Assembly (NCBI GenBank): GCA_020186115.1
Contig: WSYJ01000060.1
Span: 2,418,001 to 2,482,000 of the forward strand
Length of the DNA stretch: 64,000 bases
Direction: 5' to 3'
DNA from: Histomonas meleagridis
Lineage: Eukaryota > Parabasalia > Tritrichomonadida > Dientamoebidae
The notes under the pieces were generated by a model that saw only the letters and a program-made list of their open reading frames with translations, was not told the DNA's origin and ran no database searches. Made by a program: the position numbers and the translations under genes. Shown here in pieces: positions 40,787-51,652 of the stretch (position 1 is the stretch's first letter; every line of letters starts with the position of its first letter).

Positions 40787-41257
40787 GAATTAAGTAAAAA
40801 ACGGCTCAATAACTGAACGATTTTTTGCAGTTTCAAATGAATAACTTTTCATTAATTCATTATATGCAAATTAAGAGATTTAAAATTAAAAAATTTAATC
40901 ACTTTTCTTTTAGTGAGCAGATGCGAATCAATTATTCAAGTGCATTTATCATTGCTAATTTATTATGTACATAATGTTTATATTAATAATTTTACTATTA
41001 TCAATCTTTAACTTATGAAATTTTAATTAAGAAAAACGAGAAAAAATAAAATTCAACTTATTTATTTAAACGTAAAAAACAATGCGACAAAGCCTATTTT
41101 AATAAATGGTAATGTGCGTGAACAATTATCAGATGACAATGTCGAGTATTCGATTTTGAACTTGGGTAAGGGAAAATGTAAATAACAGAAAATATTTAGT
41201 TTGTAAAAATAAACAACAGAATATCTTTGATTTCAATGTTTTGGGAGTTTGATTTGA
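40787..41257. other. Intergenic, nothing recognised
   Basis: AT-rich spacer between IFT57 and VPS13. No gene or repeat supported. Confidence 0.4.
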
Positions 41258-41308
41258 ATGTTTTATTTTATACAACGCGGTTATTTCTGCAAGAGTTGGG
41301 GAAAAAAG

Positions 41309-44300
41309 ATGAATACTATCATTGACAAGGTACTCGCAATAGCAATTTCACAATTTCTTCATAAATACATTTATTCTGTTAGCAGAAAACAAATCCGCAC
41401 GAGCATATTAAGTGGAAAAGCTTCTTTGGGAGATATTGAAATCAAATCAGAAGCTCTTATATCGAATGGTATTCCAGTTGAAATCACTAAAGGCTTTATT
41501 AGGTCAATTGATATCTCATTCCCATGGAGAAATTTAGGCTCAAAACCTTCTGTTTTTTTTGTTGATGGAATCTACATGAAAGGTAAAATTGTTGGAAACA
41601 CCTTAATTCAAACGGACATTCAAAGCCTACTTCAACAATATGATATATTAACCAAAATGGGAACGGAAGGTGCTCAATCTAATAATTCAAATCTTGCAGG
41701 AACCACACTCAAAATTGCTACAAATCTTCAAGCTAAAGTCACAAATGTTCACCTTAGGATCGAATTATCAGATAAAGAAACAACATCATTTGGGATCTTT
41801 ATTCCGAAAATCGATCTTTTCACAGTTGATAAAAATGGCAACGAAGTTATTCTAGATTCAGCGCCTGACATTTTATACAAGAAAGTAGTTCTTTCAGGGT
41901 TTTCATTATATCTTGATACTTCATCTCAACCTATTGATACTTCTACCCAAAGTAAATTCACCGAATGTATGGAGAAAAGTATGAATTCTGATCATCAATA
42001 CATTCTTAAAGATCTCAATTTTGATGGGATAATTGAAATTCCAGTTAATCAAACGAATGGGAACAAACTTTTTGACACGAAAGTCAAATCCATAAATCTT
42101 TTTTTCAATTCCGCCCAATGGGAAGGTATTCAAGAGATTCAATCTCGATATAATAAGTTTTCCCGAATTATGTTTTTTGAGAGTTGTGGTCGTCCTAACT
42201 TCAAACGCCGCCGTGATCTTCGAGGTTGGTGGCATTATTCATATCGAACTGCACGTAAAAAGCGCATTAAAAAAGAATTTATTGTCAAAACCGCTCTTGA
42301 ATTTCTCAAGAAGCGAAAAACAGAAAAAGAATATCTATTAAGTGTTCTTAATTCTGATAATGAAACAGAGAAAAAGAACTTACAAGATGTTTATGGTGTC
42401 GAGTTATCATCAATGCTTATACAGTATATGATATTTTTAAAGAAGAAAGAAATACTTGAAAAACAAAGTGAAGAAGAAGAAAAAATCGAATTAAATTTAG
42501 ATGAAACTGATTCTGATCCACTTTTAGTTAAGTTTCATATACATAAAATCAAAGCTGTTATACAATATGATAAAGAAAATCCATTATCGAAAATATTAAT
42601 CAAAGATATTAAAGGGAATTTTGAAAATCGGAAGACGAACAATATAATTAATGCTTCCATTAAAGATTTCTCATTAATTAATTCGATTAATTCCAACAAA
42701 ATATTTTATTTTAAGAAACAACCTAAAGGCAATGAATGTATTCTATTTAAAATGTATAAAAACAAAGAAACGCAAATTCTTCAATTAGATTTAAACATTG
42801 GTTCACCGATATTAAACATTGACTTTAACTTCTTTGATAAATTCCAAGAATTTTATACCGAAGGAATGAAATTAATACGCGATAAAAGAAATATCAAAAG
42901 TTTACAAGAGCAACCACAAAAAAGAGATTCGACGATATTAGAGATACAAAACTTAATTAATAATCATAATAAAATTGATTTAAGAGCACATATGGATACG
43001 CCAATGATTATATTTCCTACGAAAGAAAATATTATTATTAATTTCGGCGCTTTCGATGTTAAATCAATTGATTATCAAATCGAAAGAGATATACATAACG
43101 AAGAAACATTTTTCGATAAATATTTGTTTTCGATTGAAGGATTCCAAATTCAAGTTGGGAAACATAATTTATGTGATAAAGTTGTTAAGTTTCAAATTGG
43201 AATTAAACATAGTTTTATACAAAGGAGTACAATGATAATGAATTCCTTTGATATCAATGTAAAAAATATGGTATTTAACATATATCATTTAGATTATTTA
43301 ACATTATTAGAATTAATAAGTTTAATACCAAATAATAATAATAATCAACAACAACAACAACAACAGCAACAACAACAACAAATTGAAGTTGATGATAGTC
43401 AATTTATTCAAAGATCAAATTCTTTTTATGTACATATTAATTTTGATGACTTTTCATTCAACTTTTTGGATAAAATTAACGTGAAAATTGATATTAAAGA
43501 TGTCGACTTTTTAATTTATGGGCTTCAAAGTAAAATAGAATCAAAGTTTACTTTGAAGTCATTAATAGTCAATACGCAAGAAATAAATTTGATTAACTTT
43601 AAAGGAGAAAATGAAACAAATGCAATTTCAGCAAATATTATATCAGAAATTACAGATAAAGATTTACTTGATATAAAACTTAATAATTCGACAGCTAAAA
43701 TATATGTTGACATTCCATTAATAATGAAAATCATTGAATATTTTAATGTTAATACCAACAATAATAACAATGAACATGATAATACAATACAACAACAACA
43801 AAAACCAATTAATACTAATAAACAAAATGAAATACATTTAACAAAATATGCAATACAAAAAAGACTCGAAAAATACGTTTATTTGACATTAGCAATTAAT
43901 CAACAAAAAACTGAAGTGTTCATTCCATGTTATCAAATGTTTTGTATTTCTTTCGATTCGATTACAATTAAAACACCCGAACAAATTCAAAGAGATATTA
44001 ATAACTATGAAACTTATTATGATACTTTTGATTTCGAAATGAACAAATTCCAAATATTAATGAATCAAATCGCTTTAATTGAACCAATTAATACTTCGTT
44101 AAGATTCCAAAATTCATTTGTTAAATGCGATGAAATAGCAAATCAAAAATATTACTTCAAAATGTCAAAAGTTGTTTTGTTCCTACATGACATACAATAC
44201 AAAGATTTAATGAAATCACTCGATTACATAAGCGAACAAATCTCAGTGAATAGTGAAAACAAAGCAATTACAAATGAAACAAATGAAGTAATAACTAAAG

Positions 44301-47300
44301 AAAATGAAGTAAAAGATGAAGAAAATAATGAAACAAATGAAGTAATAACTAATAAAAATGAAATATATGATGAAAATGAAATTGTAGAAGCAACAAACAA
44401 TAGTTTCGTTCAGAGAATACCTAAAATAGAAATTGATGCTGAGTTTGAACAATTTTCTGTTCATTTAATTCAGGATAACTGCGAATATGGTTCAGATTTT
44501 GTATTAAATGGATTCAAAATATTATTTAATAATGTCAACAATGGCATTAATGATGTCGATTTAATTGTTGGCACATTTTTAGGTACAAAAACAATTAATG
44601 ACATCGAAAGCAAAATTTTACATTTCGATGATGAAACGAAACTTAAAATTCTATTTTCAAACAATAAATATAAGTTAAATAGTCACATAAAAGAAATTCT
44701 CATTGACTTCGACCTTGAATGGATCGAATTCATGAAAAGTTTCTTTATTATTAATGCTGAAACTGAAATTATAGAACCACAAAATGAAAAAAAAGAAACG
44801 CAAATTATAAAACAACAAAACGAAGAAAAAAAAACTGTTGAGAATACGAAAAGTAATAGAAATATGGAATTGGAGTATTCATTTGAAGTTGATAAAGCGT
44901 CAATTTCAGTGAAAATCCAAGAAAAGTATAACATCACAATAGAAAACATTTCCATTGTTAAAGAAGACACAAATAATAATTTTGGAATTAATAACATTTC
45001 ATTTAATGTTGAATTAGAGACATTACTTGAAATGAATTTATTTCATGTTTCACTTAATTTAATTGAGTTAAATCATTATAAAATCGGAGGTTCAATTAAT
45101 GATTTAATGATTAATATATCACAAGAACAATATAAAAATATTATTCATTTTATGAAAGACTTAATGAATATAATACCAAAATCCAAATCAACAACAAAAG
45201 TCGAAACTAAAAATCAAAACATTAATTCAAATCCATCTTTATATGATATCGACTTTAGTTTGAATTCATCGAATATTAAAATGGCAAAACAAAACGATAA
45301 TTTCGATTTAACATTAAATGAATTTAAGTTATCATTGATGCCGAATATAAATGGTAACGCTGTGGTAAATAATATGTTATTAAAATGTAATAACGAAAAT
45401 ATTATTTCACCAAATGAATCACTTACAGTAAAAATCGATTTTGCAGGCGAAAAGTCAAATGAAATTTCGATATTACTTCCGCAAACAAAAGTTTTGTTAT
45501 ATCCAAAGCAAATCAGAAACATCCTCGGATTCTTCAACATAAACGAAAACAAAGAAACAAATAATAAAGAAAACGAAACTAATGAAAATATTAATAACGA
45601 AAACAATGAAATTAATGAAAATAATGATAAAGTAAATGAAATAACTAATAACGAAAATAATGATAAAGAAAATGAAATAAGTTTAGAAGAAGTTGAAACT
45701 GATAACAGCGAACAAAAGAAAACACTTAAAATTTCGATCATTGCAGATAATTTGAACGGCTCCATTATCAACGAGAGCACTACTGCGAAAATTGATTTTG
45801 ATGATTTCGACTTATGTTTAATATTTAATGAATATACAAAAGTTATTATCAAAACGAATGCAACCAAAATTATAAATCCGAAGTTCAAACATCCATTTAT
45901 AGTTACTGACAAAATCAATTTCGAATACTTCAATGGAAACATATTTGTGGATATCAATGAATTAGAGTCCGATTTCCAATACGACTATTTAATGTCAGTT
46001 GTTAACTTTGCGTTTGTAATTTATTCGACGCCAATCGAACGCGATTTTTCAGGTCCAATATCAATGTCAGCGTTAACATATGATGTTAAAGTTGAACATA
46101 TTAAAGGAAATTTTGTGACACGATCAGTTAAATATTTACCAATTAACTTTCGTAAAGTTATCTTTAAGTCAAAAGACGGATGTAATCATATAGCAAAGAT
46201 TCGAAAAGGAAAAATTTCGACGTTATTTAAGTTTACTAAATTAAGTGTTCCAATGTTTTGGGATATTTCGAAGAAATTACCAAACATTAACAAAGGATTC
46301 GAAAATGAAAATCGTTTTGTCGAGCCATTTATAGGTAAAAATTCGACATTTTTAAGAGCAATGAATTTCATTTGTAAATTTGACAAAATTTCAATGGTTT
46401 ATGATCGGAAACTATCGCAAATATTTTGTGAAACGATTTCATCATTTATACCAAGAAGTAATCCAAATCTTTTATATCCATTTTATATTGATATGTCGAT
46501 ATCATTTATAGTTAAAAGTTTTGAAGGAGAGATATCAACAGTACCAAATATTATCTTAAAAAATATTAAATATGTATATAATTCGACCAAAATGAAATTA
46601 ACAATTGGAAGTTATTCATTATTTTCTAAAATATATTCAAATAAGAATAAGAAATCATTAAAATTTATACTTCAAAACAAACAAAAGAAATTATACTTAA
46701 AATCATTTACAGGTGAAATTGATTATAATAGTTTAAACATAATTTTACCAATTATATTACAATCGCCATTTCTTACACATCAATGGACACAACCAAAACC
46801 TAAAATAGAAACGAATAATGAACAAAATAATTTCCAATCTGATTTATCGATCTCTATTAAACCAAGTAAAATAACATTTCCTATAACTAATTCTAATTAT
46901 CAACTTCAAACACAATTTGATTGTTTATTTATAACAAAGCCATTAATATTTATAGTTGAAATTAATTGTTCATATTTTAATATAATTAATAATCAACAAG
47001 AATTAATACATCAAATCTTAAATAAGTTTAATGTTAAACTTAATATAGTAACTAATTCACAAACAAAAATTGTTACAATATTATCGACACCAATTAATAT
47101 ATTATTATCAGCAGCAGATATTTTTTATTTACAACAATTTCTAAATAAAGATATACCTGAATTAATGGAATGTTTCAAATCAGAAAATGATGAATTATCA
47201 CCTAAAATTACAATCAAGAATTATAACATTGATATATATGTTCAACCAATATCAGTCGTATTAATGAGTAATGCATTAAATTATAAATGTTTTAAACCAA

Positions 47301-50300
47301 TTATTCATTTTAAAACAGAAACAATTAATATAAAAATGAATACACAAACTTGTACTAAAGGTTCATTCATAATAAAAATTAATGGAATTCAAGTGTTAAA
47401 TCCTGTTAATGGTTATTATGATTATTTAATTGAACCAATGGTCATTGGAATCGATTTAATGCTTGATACAGATAAAGAATTTACAATTCGTTTTATAGAC
47501 CCTTTAAGAATTAATGCATCTTTTAATACAATTCGAATGCTGATGGATTTCATTGAACGAATTAAACAAATTCCTCAAAGTTCACAATCAAATTTATTTA
47601 TAGTTAATGAAACAGGTTCAAACTTAACGTTAAAACTTAAAGAAAATAATAAATTAAATTCATCAAATATTATCCTTAAAAAAGATGGGAAAATTAATAT
47701 TCGAATTGGTACAAAAATTGCATTTGAATCATCAATTTATAATTGGGTTTCACCTATTGAACCTACAAATCCATTTTTAGCAGGGAAAAATACAATTTTT
47801 TATCAACGGAATACTGTTGATTGTCAAGAATTTGTATTTTCATCAATTTTAAAAATTAATAATCAAACAGATTATGATTTATTATTAATTGATCATACTG
47901 CAGGAAAGAAAAATGTCTTAAATATTAAAGCACAACAAATTACTTCAATTCCACCAAATGTTTTATTATCACAAGATTTCGGACTTTCAGGTACAAATCC
48001 TAATAAAGAAAGTCGATTTTCTATTTCGGAATTAAAAGATAACATTAAATATATCGAATTATTCTTTGATGGTATATATGTAAATTTATTATTAATTGGA
48101 GAATATGATTCAATCTCAAGTATTTATATTGTTAATATTACTCCGATTACAATACTTAAAAATCGATTATTATATAATTTAATGATATCATTTGAAAAAG
48201 AAAAATATAAAATTCAACCAGGAAAAGATCAAATGTCATTTACATTTAAATATAATTCGACAAGAGTACAGTTCATAATGCAAATTGATGAAATACAAGA
48301 AGAACCAAAAAATTATATTTTAAGTTTAGAAAATGATAAACCACAAAAGTTCTTAATCAAAAATCAAAACTCAAATATATTAATAGCGATTCAATGTACT
48401 AAATATAAAGGACAAACAATTATAACATTTTATTCGCCTACAATTATATTTAATAATACAAATCATGACTTAATTTTACGGAATAATGAATTCTTTTCAT
48501 TTATATTTAAGAAAAGTTTTGGTATTTGGGGAGTCGAATCATATTTTAATGAGAAACCAATGATCGAAACTAAGTTTGGATTAATTGACCAAAAATATGA
48601 ATTATTGTCACAAGACATTGATTGTTATATGGATAATACTTATGGAGTTATATTAATACCATCTGAAACACATCCGACAAAGTTATATTGTCCTTTAAGT
48701 TATAAAATTAATTCAGCAAATCCATTTTCTACATCGACAATTATTAATATATATTCCAAAATCAAAATCAAAAATAATTTATTAATTCCATTAATTATTA
48801 AACCTTATGATAATAAACATAAAGTTGAATATGGGAAAAATATAAAAATTGATCCGAAAGCAACTATAGCTATCACAAATTCATTAAAAGAATTCACGTT
48901 TTTAGTACAATCACCAAACTCGAAAAACTTTTTAATATTATATGCAAATTCACAAATACATACGACTTTTATATTTCAAAATAAAAATGGAACTAATCAA
49001 TATATCGAATTATTAGTTGAAGAAGTTAGTCATGAAATGATAATAAAGTTTAGTGTTCCAACATTTCCACAACCATTAATGATATCGAATTGTTTAAGTT
49101 ATGATTTTTATTATAAACAAACAGAAAACAGCTTAATAAAAGTCAAAGTTTTAACAGATACAACTTCATTATTTGGGTTTGAAAATCCATATTTATCGAA
49201 TGATTTTTATATTGAAGTTGATGAACAATTAATAAAAATTAATACAACAATTACTGACTTTAAATTAAAACATCAAATTAATGATAAACAAATATTTACA
49301 TTTATACGAACTAATTCTGATTCTACTAAAACGATTATAGTTTGTGACAATGAACAATTAATTGATTCATTTAAACAATCACAAGTTCATCATAGTACAA
49401 AACAATTCATATTCTTCATTCCTCAGATCGAAATCTCATTGATTAATAACGATTATTGTGAGTTTTGTATGTTCTTAATTACAAACATCGGATTACAATT
49501 CATCATACATCCAAAGATTCGTCAACTTGAGTTCTTTATTAACTCTTTACGTATATATGATATGCATCCAAATGCGATAATAGAAGTACCAATATCTTGT
49601 GATCAAAATGAAAATAATCCATTTCTAGAATTTAAGTCGACAATGAATGCAAACGCTCCTTTACTTTCATCATTCCAATCAATAAGTTTTGATATGAATG
49701 AAATTAATTTGATTTTAGACGTTTCATTTTTATCCGATTTAATTTCATTTTATTATTTATTAACACCAAAATATCAAAAAGTATCGGCATTAGATTTACC
49801 AAAGCCTTCTATTAAATCTGTTGGTTATTCATCAACACAATTCATATTGCAATCGTTGTTAATAAAGAAAATTAATATTAATGTGTTCATCGTTGGAAGA
49901 ACAATGAGACCGAAAATTTATCCAATTCTTTTTAAATGGATAAATTATATCCCGACTTTGACTAAGCCTTTAAGGTTCCATATTAGTTCGTTTAAACGTG
50001 AAAATCAAATCGTTAGTAATAATTATTTGGTGACTCATATTATGAACCCAATGAAACAACAATTAATTTCTCAAGCGTATTCGGTTATAACCGGAACTAT
50101 ATTCAAATTTATACCAGAAGAACCGCCCGAAATTTATAAAAGTACTCGGAGTAAACCTCTGAAAACAACCGCTAAGGTGCTACAAACGGGCGAAAAGTTC
50201 TTTCATGCTGTAACATTGATTTTACAATACTTAACAATGTCTGATAGCTTCGTTAATACTTCCGGTATTAACCAGTCTTCAAAGGAAGTTGTGAAAAATA

Positions 50301-50935
50301 GTTTTATAGCTGCTGGTAAAGGTTTTGGTGATGCAGTAACTGGAATTTTTATGGATCCAATTGAAGGCGCTAAAAAAGAAGCTAAAGGACGTAAGTTTAT
50401 TGGATTCGCTAAAGGTTTAGCTAAAGGGATCACTGGTGTTGTAACAAAACCTTTTAGTGGAATTATGCAAATGGGAACTGGATTAATAACAGCATCAAGA
50501 AAAGCGATCGAAGACGAAAACACAGTTTTGAAAAGAACAAGAGACTCTAGAGCTTATCCAATGCATAGAATATCGACATTTGAAGAATCACAAAATGCAA
50601 TGAATTATCAAATGATTTGTCGACAAGTGAATTCAGCTGAGTATTTGTTTGATATTTATTTCAGTAAGAATCAAAATAGTTGTATTTGTATAACAAATTT
50701 GAGAGTTTTCTTATTTGTGATGAAAAATGAGAATGAAATAAGTATGGAATGTTTCTTCGAGATTGTAAATATTAGGAAAATGTTGATGAATATGAATAAA
50801 ATGAAATTCGAATATATGAACCATACTATAAATCGAAAGATGGAATTCGAATTTAAGTTAGATTCTGATGCTGAAAGAGCATATAGAATAATCCAAACGT
50901 TGTTTAAGTTGTTAACAATAGGAATCGACGATTGA
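41309..50935 (+). CDS. VPS13: VPS13-family bridge-like lipid transfer protein
   Basis: 3208 residues from ATG 41309. An in-frame ATG at 41258 would add 17, but family similarity begins with the internal Met (MNTIIDKVLAIAISQFLHKYI, the chorein helix). The chorein domain (1-115) is followed by repeated RBG-type beta modules forming the long hydrophobic groove. A beta-propeller-like VAB region lies around 2050-2650, with SPF/PIT-type repeats. A VPS13_C/ATG2_C helical segment (GFAKGLAKGITGVVTKPFSG) and a C-terminal PH-like domain complete it. Low-complexity insertions include poly-Q near residue 680 and an Asn/Glu tract near 1415-1470. The protein moves phospholipids between organelle membranes at contact sites. 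No intron over 9.6 kb. Confidence 0.93.
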   Translation: MNTIIDKVLAIAISQFLHKYIYSVSRKQIRTSILSGKASLGDIEIKSEALISNGIPVEITKGFIRSIDISFPWRNLGSKPSVFFVDGIYMKGKIVGNTLIQTDIQSLLQQYDILTKMGTEGAQSNNSNLAGTTLKIATNLQAKVTNVHLRIELSDKETTSFGIFIPKIDLFTVDKNGNEVILDSAPDILYKKVVLSGFSLYLDTSSQPIDTSTQSKFTECMEKSMNSDHQYILKDLNFDGIIEIPVNQTNGNKLFDTKVKSINLFFNSAQWEGIQEIQSRYNKFSRIMFFESCGRPNFKRRRDLRGWWHYSYRTARKKRIKKEFIVKTALEFLKKRKTEKEYLLSVLNSDNETEKKNLQDVYGVELSSMLIQYMIFLKKKEILEKQSEEEEKIELNLDETDSDPLLVKFHIHKIKAVIQYDKENPLSKILIKDIKGNFENRKTNNIINASIKDFSLINSINSNKIFYFKKQPKGNECILFKMYKNKETQILQLDLNIGSPILNIDFNFFDKFQEFYTEGMKLIRDKRNIKSLQEQPQKRDSTILEIQNLINNHNKIDLRAHMDTPMIIFPTKENIIINFGAFDVKSIDYQIERDIHNEETFFDKYLFSIEGFQIQVGKHNLCDKVVKFQIGIKHSFIQRSTMIMNSFDINVKNMVFNIYHLDYLTLLELISLIPNNNNNQQQQQQQQQQQQIEVDDSQFIQRSNSFYVHINFDDFSFNFLDKINVKIDIKDVDFLIYGLQSKIESKFTLKSLIVNTQEINLINFKGENETNAISANIISEITDKDLLDIKLNNSTAKIYVDIPLIMKIIEYFNVNTNNNNNEHDNTIQQQQKPINTNKQNEIHLTKYAIQKRLEKYVYLTLAINQQKTEVFIPCYQMFCISFDSITIKTPEQIQRDINNYETYYDTFDFEMNKFQILMNQIALIEPINTSLRFQNSFVKCDEIANQKYYFKMSKVVLFLHDIQYKDLMKSLDYISEQISVNSENKAITNETNEVITKENEVKDEENNETNEVITNKNEIYDENEIVEATNNSFVQRIPKIEIDAEFEQFSVHLIQDNCEYGSDFVLNGFKILFNNVNNGINDVDLIVGTFLGTKTINDIESKILHFDDETKLKILFSNNKYKLNSHIKEILIDFDLEWIEFMKSFFIINAETEIIEPQNEKKETQIIKQQNEEKKTVENTKSNRNMELEYSFEVDKASISVKIQEKYNITIENISIVKEDTNNNFGINNISFNVELETLLEMNLFHVSLNLIELNHYKIGGSINDLMINISQEQYKNIIHFMKDLMNIIPKSKSTTKVETKNQNINSNPSLYDIDFSLNSSNIKMAKQNDNFDLTLNEFKLSLMPNINGNAVVNNMLLKCNNENIISPNESLTVKIDFAGEKSNEISILLPQTKVLLYPKQIRNILGFFNINENKETNNKENETNENINNENNEINENNDKVNEITNNENNDKENEISLEEVETDNSEQKKTLKISIIADNLNGSIINESTTAKIDFDDFDLCLIFNEYTKVIIKTNATKIINPKFKHPFIVTDKINFEYFNGNIFVDINELESDFQYDYLMSVVNFAFVIYSTPIERDFSGPISMSALTYDVKVEHIKGNFVTRSVKYLPINFRKVIFKSKDGCNHIAKIRKGKISTLFKFTKLSVPMFWDISKKLPNINKGFENENRFVEPFIGKNSTFLRAMNFICKFDKISMVYDRKLSQIFCETISSFIPRSNPNLLYPFYIDMSISFIVKSFEGEISTVPNIILKNIKYVYNSTKMKLTIGSYSLFSKIYSNKNKKSLKFILQNKQKKLYLKSFTGEIDYNSLNIILPIILQSPFLTHQWTQPKPKIETNNEQNNFQSDLSISIKPSKITFPITNSNYQLQTQFDCLFITKPLIFIVEINCSYFNIINNQQELIHQILNKFNVKLNIVTNSQTKIVTILSTPINILLSAADIFYLQQFLNKDIPELMECFKSENDELSPKITIKNYNIDIYVQPISVVLMSNALNYKCFKPIIHFKTETINIKMNTQTCTKGSFIIKINGIQVLNPVNGYYDYLIEPMVIGIDLMLDTDKEFTIRFIDPLRINASFNTIRMLMDFIERIKQIPQSSQSNLFIVNETGSNLTLKLKENNKLNSSNIILKKDGKINIRIGTKIAFESSIYNWVSPIEPTNPFLAGKNTIFYQRNTVDCQEFVFSSILKINNQTDYDLLLIDHTAGKKNVLNIKAQQITSIPPNVLLSQDFGLSGTNPNKESRFSISELKDNIKYIELFFDGIYVNLLLIGEYDSISSIYIVNITPITILKNRLLYNLMISFEKEKYKIQPGKDQMSFTFKYNSTRVQFIMQIDEIQEEPKNYILSLENDKPQKFLIKNQNSNILIAIQCTKYKGQTIITFYSPTIIFNNTNHDLILRNNEFFSFIFKKSFGIWGVESYFNEKPMIETKFGLIDQKYELLSQDIDCYMDNTYGVILIPSETHPTKLYCPLSYKINSANPFSTSTIINIYSKIKIKNNLLIPLIIKPYDNKHKVEYGKNIKIDPKATIAITNSLKEFTFLVQSPNSKNFLILYANSQIHTTFIFQNKNGTNQYIELLVEEVSHEMIIKFSVPTFPQPLMISNCLSYDFYYKQTENSLIKVKVLTDTTSLFGFENPYLSNDFYIEVDEQLIKINTTITDFKLKHQINDKQIFTFIRTNSDSTKTIIVCDNEQLIDSFKQSQVHHSTKQFIFFIPQIEISLINNDYCEFCMFLITNIGLQFIIHPKIRQLEFFINSLRIYDMHPNAIIEVPISCDQNENNPFLEFKSTMNANAPLLSSFQSISFDMNEINLILDVSFLSDLISFYYLLTPKYQKVSALDLPKPSIKSVGYSSTQFILQSLLIKKININVFIVGRTMRPKIYPILFKWINYIPTLTKPLRFHISSFKRENQIVSNNYLVTHIMNPMKQQLISQAYSVITGTIFKFIPEEPPEIYKSTRSKPLKTTAKVLQTGEKFFHAVTLILQYLTMSDSFVNTSGINQSSKEVVKNSFIAAGKGFGDAVTGIFMDPIEGAKKEAKGRKFIGFAKGLAKGITGVVTKPFSGIMQMGTGLITASRKAIEDENTVLKRTRDSRAYPMHRISTFEESQNAMNYQMICRQVNSAEYLFDIYFSKNQNSCICITNLRVFLFVMKNENEISMECFFEIVNIRKMLMNMNKMKFEYMNHTINRKMEFEFKLDSDAERAYRIIQTLFKLLTIGIDD

Positions 50936-51032
50936 CAGAAATATGTTTGTTAATAAATATTTAGATATAAATTTGTTTTTAGAAAAAGAGAGAGAAGTGT
51001 TTATTTTATCTATTAACAATAACCTCTTTTGA

Positions 51033-51416
51033 TTAAATAGGTAATGTTTCATCACCACCAAGGAATGGTAAAATCCGTGAAAGATATGGTATCTTAAGAA
51101 GGAGTTTGAAAAGGAGAGGAAGGAATCCACCAAACAACCAATATGCACCACAAATTTCACATATAATTCCAGGTAATGGTAACTTAAAAAATACTAAAGC
51201 AATACCAAGTAAAAATGCAATTGTTCCATGAAGTTTGTCTTTCTGTATTGCGAATGAATAAAAGCCTTTTGGATTCATAAGAATTAAAATTGCTAAAAGA
51301 ATTAAAATATTTGACATTACAAGTAATGCCCTATCAAGAAGCAATAAAATTCCAATGATAAAAAACGACACGCCAAAACCAAGAAGTCCGAGGCCGATGA
51401 TACTTTTGTCATTCAT
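51033..51416 (-). CDS. GOT1: GOT1-family vesicle transport protein
   Basis: 127 residues from ATG 51416 (TTG only upstream). Four transmembrane helices lie in a small protein: about 6-28 (IIGLGLLGFGVSFFIIGILLL), 30-50, 62-80 and 86-108. The GFYSFAIQKDKLHGTIAFLLGI segment is the GOT1 signature, and the C-terminus is FKLLLKIPYLSRI-like. GOT1/GOLT1 proteins cycle in ER-Golgi membranes and help COPII vesicle function. Length and topology match the family. Confidence 0.92.
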   Translation of the reverse strand: MNDKSIIGLGLLGFGVSFFIIGILLLLDRALLVMSNILILLAILILMNPKGFYSFAIQKDKLHGTIAFLLGIALVFFKLPLPGIICEICGAYWLFGGFLPLLFKLLLKIPYLSRILPFLGGDETLPI

Positions 51417-51652
51417 TTTTTCACAAAAGTTAATACCGGTCAGTAAAGCTCTCAAAAAAACACGTTATATTGCAAGACCATAACGTTTAAAATTTACGAA
51501 AATCTAATTTTTTTTTATTATGATTAACTTATAAGAAAACCAAATTATTACCAACAATATTATTCACTAATAACTTTACTTTAACCTATTTCACTTAAGA
51601 AAATAAAATTCATGCTTGCGATAATGCAGAAAAAAATTATCTATTTAAATTA

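Noticed and set aside
43348-43383. CAA/CAG repeat in VPS13 as a regulatory microsatellite
   Set aside because: It is in frame and encodes a poly-Gln insertion between beta modules; ordinary low-complexity sequence for this genome.
43525-46386. Several minus-strand ORFs inside VPS13
   Set aside because: Antisense shadows caused by Asn/Glu/Ile-rich codons; no independent features.
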